From Autumnicola sp041679265 (GTDB lineage: Bacteria; Bacteroidota; Bacteroidia; Flavobacteriales; Flavobacteriaceae), in NCBI RefSeq assembly GCF_041679265.1, contig NZ_JBGFSM010000006.1, positions 186,001 through 250,000 on the forward strand: a DNA stretch of 64,000 nucleotides. The letters are read 5' to 3'. Below are positions 59,795 through 64,000 of the stretch, in pieces. The notes under the pieces are model-generated. The model did no database searches. It was not told where the DNA came from and saw only the letters and a list, made by a program, of their open reading frames with translations. Position 1 is the stretch's first letter. Each line of letters begins with the position of its first letter. The translations under genes were made by a program, and so were the position numbers.

Positions 59795-60688
59795 TGAATC
59801 CAGATTTCTGAGCCAGGTATAAAATAATTCCGGCCACGACTCCAGTACGCGGTTAGCATTTCCAAGTGAAAAACCATGCCCACCTTCAGGATAAATATGC
59901 ATTTCTACCGGGACATTGTTATCCTTTACAGCTTTGTAAAAATCCAATGAGTTTTCCACCGGGACCACCTCATCATCTGTGGCATGAACAATAAAAGCAG
60001 GCGGAGTATCGGGCGAGGCCTTTAATTCATTAGAATACTCATCAACCAGCTCCTGTTTCGGGTTTTTTCCTAATAAAGCGTTCCGGGAGCCCTGATGAGT
60101 AAATTCCATTTTCATGGTAATCACAGGATAGATCAACGCCATAAAATCTGGCCGTGAATTTAGCGAACCTTCACTTTCAAAATGGGTTCCCAGGGTAGAT
60201 GCCAGGTGCCCGCCTGCAGAGAAGCCGATAACACCCACTTTTTGACGGTTTATATTCCACTCTGCTGCATGCTCACGAACCAGCTCCATTGCTTTTTGCG
60301 CGTCCTGCAAAGGTGCTTTGTAGCTAACACTTACAGAAGCCGAAGAAGGCAGGCGGTATTTTAGCACAATTCCTGCAATCCCTTTGGTGTTCAGCCACTT
60401 TGCTATTTGAGTTCCTTCCCAGTCAAAAGCAAGGCCCTCATACCCGCCGCCGGGGCAAATTAGCACTGCCTGTCCCGTGGCGATATTTTTTGGCGGCAGG
60501 AACACCTGGATTTCCGGTTCCTGTACTTTTCTGATCCAAAGGAGGTCCCCCTTATCTGCTATTTCTTTTTCTTCTGAAGGTTTGGAGTTGGGAATTCCTT
60601 CGGGCCATAACGGGAAGGTTTCATCTTGTGCCATTGCTGAAGTAATTGTTGCTATTATGAATATTAAGATTAGAAGTTGCTTTTTCAT
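59780..60688 (-). CDS. Secreted alpha/beta hydrolase, probable carbohydrate esterase
   Basis: The 302-residue enzyme has a signal peptide (about 1-20, ending AMA). The catalytic triad is complete: Ser157 in GFSAGGHLAS, Asp in ATDDEVVP (238-239) and His271 in YPEGGHGFSLG. The oxyanion motif is CPGGGYEGLAFDWEG. This layout fits acetylxylan-esterase-like BD-FAE enzymes, which remove acetyl or feruloyl groups from plant polysaccharide. The last four residues come from the heptamer array. The mature enzyme would act in the periplasm or outside the cell. Confidence 0.88.
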   Translation of the reverse strand: MKKQLLILIFIIATITSAMAQDETFPLWPEGIPNSKPSEEKEIADKGDLLWIRKVQEPEIQVFLPPKNIATGQAVLICPGGGYEGLAFDWEGTQIAKWLNTKGIAGIVLKYRLPSSASVSVSYKAPLQDAQKAMELVREHAAEWNINRQKVGVIGFSAGGHLASTLGTHFESEGSLNSRPDFMALIYPVITMKMEFTHQGSRNALLGKNPKQELVDEYSNELKASPDTPPAFIVHATDDEVVPVENSLDFYKAVKDNNVPVEMHIYPEGGHGFSLGNANRVLESWPELFYTWLRNLDSESEK

Positions 60689-60832
60689 TATTTTATGCTT
60701 GTGGGTTGTGGATTAAAATGTATTTCTAATTCAAGCTATATGTGAACCAATTATTTTATCTTACTTTTTTAGAGCAAGTAACAATAATTGCAAATATTTA
60801 ATTCCTGATTTTTTTCTCCTAATTCAAATTAT

Positions 60833-60895
60833 CCATTATCCATTGCTCATTGTTCATTGTTCATTGCTCATTGCTCATTGTTCATTGTTCATTGT
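60833..60895. repeat. Nine-unit heptamer array abutting the ABC exporter stop codon
   Basis: Plus-strand units are CCATTAT, CCATTGC and then seven TCATTGT or TCATTGC copies, exactly in phase over 63 bp. The exporter stop codon (60895-60897) shares the last base of the array. Confidence 0.8.
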
Positions 60896-62850
60896 TATTG
60901 ATACCCTGCTGCCTGTAAATTAAACAATTCGGCATACAGCTTATCATTAAGCATTAATTCTTCGTGGGTTCCAATTTCCAGTACTGAGCCATCTTTTAAC
61001 ACCATAATCCTGTCCGCAATTCTTACTGTACTAAAGCGGTGAGAAATAATCACCGCGGTTTTTCCCTGGGTAAGCTGAATAAAACGCTGGAAAGCTTCTG
61101 TTTCTGCCCTTGCATCCAAAGCTGAAGTGGGCTCATCGAGAATCAGCACTTCAGCATCTTTCATATAAGCCCTCGCTATGGCAATTTTTTGCCACTGGCC
61201 GCCGGAAAGATCTTTCCCGTTTTTAAACCTTTTTCCCAGTTGCTGATTATACCCCAATGGCATTTCAGCAATTACCTCCTGTGCAAGGCTCTTTTGCGCG
61301 GCAGTCTCTATTCGCTGCTGATTTTCGATTTCCCTTATTTCCCCCATAGCGATATTCTCCTTCAGGGTAAGTTCAAATTTTACAAAATCCTGAAAAATCA
61401 CTCCAAAGTACTGCTGGTAAGCCGCCTGATTGTATTGCTTTACCGGAATGCCATCCAGTAAAATTTCCCCTTCAGTAGGCTCATAGAAACGCAGCAATAA
61501 TTTAATAAGCGTAGTCTTGCCGGCGCCATTCTCTCCCACAAAGGCAAGTTTTTCCCCGGCCTTCAGCTGAAAATTGATATTCCTTACCACCCATTTTTCA
61601 GATTTTGGATACTTAAATCCTACATTCCTAAACTCGAATCCCTCTGTAATTTTTTCCGGCAGAGGCAGTTTTCCAGCCGTGGTTTTTTCAGCAAAGGAAA
61701 GGCTGAGAAAATCAAAGTAATCCTGGAGATAGAGCGCGCTTTCGGTAATGGCAGTAAAACGGGTAAAAAAACCCTGCAGTTTAGATCTTAACTGGTTAAA
61801 GGACCCGGAAAGGAAGACCAGGGTGCCAAGGGAAAAAATCCCGGCCACAGTACGGAAAATAATAAAAACATAGGCCCCATAATACGCCGAGGTCCCAATA
61901 ATATTAAACAAAGAACCCCAGCCGGCGCGTTGCCTGGCCAGCTTTTTACTTTGTTTAAAATATTTATCAGAAAGCCCTTTAAAACGTTCGGCGAGGTACC
62001 CGGACAGCCCGAATAATTTTACTTCTTTGGCAGTAACATCGCTTGCCCCGGCATAACGCAGGTAATCTAGTTCCCGGCGTTCCTGCGTCCAGCTGCGTGC
62101 AAGCGAATAACTGGTACCGCTAAATTTGATCTCGTTTATTACGGTGGGAATAATAGATACCAGTAACAAGATGATGAGCCATGGTTCATAGGCCACCACT
62201 CCACCCAGCAGGGATAATATTACCACTATATCTTCCCCCTGCGTAAGGATATTAGACATTAAGCCCACCCTGCCGGTGGTTTGCTGCCTCGCCCTTTCCA
62301 GTTTGTCATAAAATTCAGAATCCTCCAGCTGGTCCAGGTTTATCTCAGAAGTTTTCTTTATAATTCTTACCGAAGTATCTATAGAATACTGGTCTCCCAG
62401 CAAAGCGTCGCTAAGACTGATTCCCCGGCTGATGAGATCTGAAAGAATGGCCAGGGCAAATTCGGCTCCCACCAGCAACCAAAGATGTGCCAGGTCCTTT
62501 TGCGGGGTGGCAATTTGTACCTCAACTTCATCAATAATCAGCTTTCCCACATGAAGGATAAGCACTGGAAAAAAAGCATTAATGATCCTGCAGATCACAT
62601 TGGTGTAAAACAACAGCGGATTTACCTTACGGATTTCCTTAAAGAACTTTGGCACGAATTTAAGCGCGGCAAAACTCTCCCTGAAATTGATCTTGTTGGG
62701 TGCTATGGATTTCTTTTTTCGAGGCAAAGCAAATTTTTCCCTGCAAGTTAAGAAGGAAAATCCAAATGCTCTCTGACTTTTAACCCATACATTATCAGCG
62801 TCATAGGAATTTTCCTTCAGAAATTTGCAGCTCTGAAAAACAGGAGACAA
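60895..62850 (-). CDS. ABC exporter, ATP-binding/permease fusion
   Basis: This half-transporter of 651 residues has a membrane domain (about 95-390, six helices) and an ATPase domain with Walker A GENGAGKTTLIKLLLR, signature LSGGQWQKIAIARA, Walker B VLILDEPTSALD and the H-loop VIISHRFSTVR. Homodimeric exporters of this type move lipids, peptides or drugs. The first 41 residues before LPRKKKSIAPNK are not family-like, so TTG 62727 is a likely alternative start. Substrate unknown. Confidence 0.9.
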   Translation of the reverse strand: MSPVFQSCKFLKENSYDADNVWVKSQRAFGFSFLTCREKFALPRKKKSIAPNKINFRESFAALKFVPKFFKEIRKVNPLLFYTNVICRIINAFFPVLILHVGKLIIDEVEVQIATPQKDLAHLWLLVGAEFALAILSDLISRGISLSDALLGDQYSIDTSVRIIKKTSEINLDQLEDSEFYDKLERARQQTTGRVGLMSNILTQGEDIVVILSLLGGVVAYEPWLIILLLVSIIPTVINEIKFSGTSYSLARSWTQERRELDYLRYAGASDVTAKEVKLFGLSGYLAERFKGLSDKYFKQSKKLARQRAGWGSLFNIIGTSAYYGAYVFIIFRTVAGIFSLGTLVFLSGSFNQLRSKLQGFFTRFTAITESALYLQDYFDFLSLSFAEKTTAGKLPLPEKITEGFEFRNVGFKYPKSEKWVVRNINFQLKAGEKLAFVGENGAGKTTLIKLLLRFYEPTEGEILLDGIPVKQYNQAAYQQYFGVIFQDFVKFELTLKENIAMGEIREIENQQRIETAAQKSLAQEVIAEMPLGYNQQLGKRFKNGKDLSGGQWQKIAIARAYMKDAEVLILDEPTSALDARAETEAFQRFIQLTQGKTAVIISHRFSTVRIADRIMVLKDGSVLEIGTHEELMLNDKLYAELFNLQAAGYQ

Positions 62851-63122
62851 AATAGCTTTAACATACTATTAATCAAAATCTTACAATTCTTACAAGTAAA
62901 TGCTAAAAAAACTTTAACATCACCTTTTATCGTTCTTACTTGCATTTAATCGATTTTTGTGCCTATTTGCACCCGATTTAGAGGTCTATAATTCTGAAAA
63001 TAAGCACCTACCCCTCCCTGCTTTTTTATAGCAGCGGGAAGTTTCAGAGACATTGTAAGCCTTCTAATTCAAAATATATTGTTAAAAAAGCGGCTGCCAC
63101 AAGCCGGAATGTGAAAGACCTA

Positions 63123-64000
63123 ATGAAAATGATGATGCCCCAAATTTCTGCCAGAAAGGCTGTATGGTTTACTGCCTTTTCTCTTTTTAGCATTTTATTC
63201 TATTCCTGTTCGCCAGATGAAGGCGTGTTAACAGAAGGTACTTCTGCTGAAGAAGACTATGGCCCCACCACCACCTATACCGGGATTTTTGCCACCTACA
63301 ATTCGGCATATCGCGGCACCTTTCAACTGGAGATCTCAGAAGCCACCTTTGAATATGAAAAATCTGATTATCATGCGAATGCTTCTTTAACCATTCAGAC
63401 AGGAGAAATATACACTGCAAAATTTGTACGTGCTGAGGAGGTGAGCAAAAGCAGTGATTTTAAACTCACCTTTGACTCGGCAGATTTTTCCTTTATTTTT
63501 TCCCTGGATGCTGAAGGAAAACCTGTATTTACAGATGTAGTATTTAAAAATGAGCCTGGAGCAATAGTTGCTGCGGAAGAGACCACCAATAAAACGCTTA
63601 CCCCAATTACAGGAACCTATAAATGCACCAATTGCCAGGATAAAGATTCTATAAACGGAATCCCCCTCAACAACGAAGATCGTACCTTTAATATGATGCT
63701 TACCACTGAAGATGGCAGCAGTAGCATGACCATACAGGCTTCACTGGGAATTTTAGTGGACACCGAGGTAATTGTGGAAAAAAGCTGCACCACTGCGGGA
63801 GAGTATACTATTTGTGAATTCTCCAACGGCATATATGGCAGTAATGAACCGGTAACCTGGACAGGAGTACACCGTTTTAAAACCCTTACTTCCGATAGCA
63901 CTTCCACCTGCTCCAGCATCTCCGGCCATATCCGCTTTGAGTCTGCTGAAGCCGGTATTATTGAAGGAGACTTCTTTAGTGACAGTACCTGCCCGGAAAA
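63123..64000 (+). CDS. Lipoprotein of unknown function (3' end cut by window)
   Basis: An open frame from ATG 63123 to the end of the window encodes MKMMMPQISARKAVWFTAFS with lipobox Cys29 (ILFYSC) followed by SPDEGVLTEGTSAEEDYG, an acidic surface-export-like tail. Later ATGs at 63129, 63132 and 63135 are also possible starts. The rest is beta-rich with repeated T-G-x-Y/F motifs (TTTYTGIFATYNSAYRGTF, ITGTYKCTNC) and several paired cysteines. No family is recognised. It runs beyond 64000. Confidence 0.72.
   Translation, partial: MKMMMPQISARKAVWFTAFSLFSILFYSCSPDEGVLTEGTSAEEDYGPTTTYTGIFATYNSAYRGTFQLEISEATFEYEKSDYHANASLTIQTGEIYTAKFVRAEEVSKSSDFKLTFDSADFSFIFSLDAEGKPVFTDVVFKNEPGAIVAAEETTNKTLTPITGTYKCTNCQDKDSINGIPLNNEDRTFNMMLTTEDGSSSMTIQASLGILVDTEVIVEKSCTTAGEYTICEFSNGIYGSNEPVTWTGVHRFKTLTSDSTSTCSSISGHIRFESAEAGIIEGDFFSDSTCPE

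Noticed and set aside
63187..63919. Minus-strand ORFs near the window end
   Set aside because: They are antisense to the truncated lipoprotein gene, which has a clear signal peptide, lipobox and continuous frame on the plus strand.

Overview
The window is a chromosomal segment of a Flavobacteriaceae bacterium (Bacteroidota). The evidence is the TAnnTTTG-type -7 promoter boxes, the near absence of Shine-Dalgarno sequences, a SusC/SusD pair, a type IX secretion (T9SS) cluster made of a type-B-sorted adhesin, a PorP/SprF protein and an OmpA protein, and many lipoproteins with acidic residues after the lipid-anchored cysteine. A marine genus near Gramella, Salegentibacter or Salinimicrobium is plausible; the genus is inference only.

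Region 1 (1-14968, all on the minus strand) is the fused str-S10-spc-alpha translation operon, read from right to left: rpsL, rpsG, fusA, rpsJ, then rplC-D-W-B, rpsS, rplV, rpsC, rplP, rpmC, rpsQ, rplN-X-E, rpsN, rpsH, rplF-R, rpsE, rpmD, rplO, secY, infA, rpmJ, rpsM and rpsK (cut by the window edge). A good promoter lies before rpsL, and an intrinsic-terminator-like hairpin lies between rpsJ and rplC.

Region 2 (15397-21289, plus) is a SusC-SusD-lipoprotein uptake locus with no carbohydrate-active enzyme or sigma/anti-sigma pair beside it. Region 3 (21383-32329) holds rlmB, a rhomboid protease, rarA, a DUF5723 protein with a lipoprotein partner, and a radC / deacetylase-like / HAD nucleotidase operon. 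It also holds an Mpl-type muropeptide ligase and a TPR protein. Region 4 (32539-40136) is the T9SS adhesin cluster. Region 5 (40331-51879) mixes a LexA/CI-like repressor, a secreted zinc metalloprotease and a lipoprotein gene broken by a stop codon. It continues with a zinc alcohol dehydrogenase operon, a universal stress protein, a type II NADH dehydrogenase, a self-regulating membrane-protein/XRE pair and a ZIP metal transporter.

Region 6 (52422-52953) is a small tRNA locus (Gly-GCC, Leu-TAA) containing two tandem truncated tRNA-Gly 3' ends, each split by the same 20-bp palindrome. Region 7 (53172-64000) holds mutS, a TerB-like/DUF5706 pair resembling an orphan Pycsar effector, and a frameshifted AraC regulator. 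It ends with a ModF-like ABC ATPase, an alpha/beta hydrolase, an ABC exporter and the start of a lipoprotein gene.

The most unusual structure is a set of seven intergenic arrays with a strict 7-bp period but different sequences. Five start at or within a few bases of the stop codon of a minus-strand gene, and one supplies the last codons of its gene. Other points of note are a pair of matching TGTAAA-N6-TTTACA dyads around the promoter of the XRE pair, the tRNA-Gly fragments, and the DUF5706/TerB pair without a cyclase.
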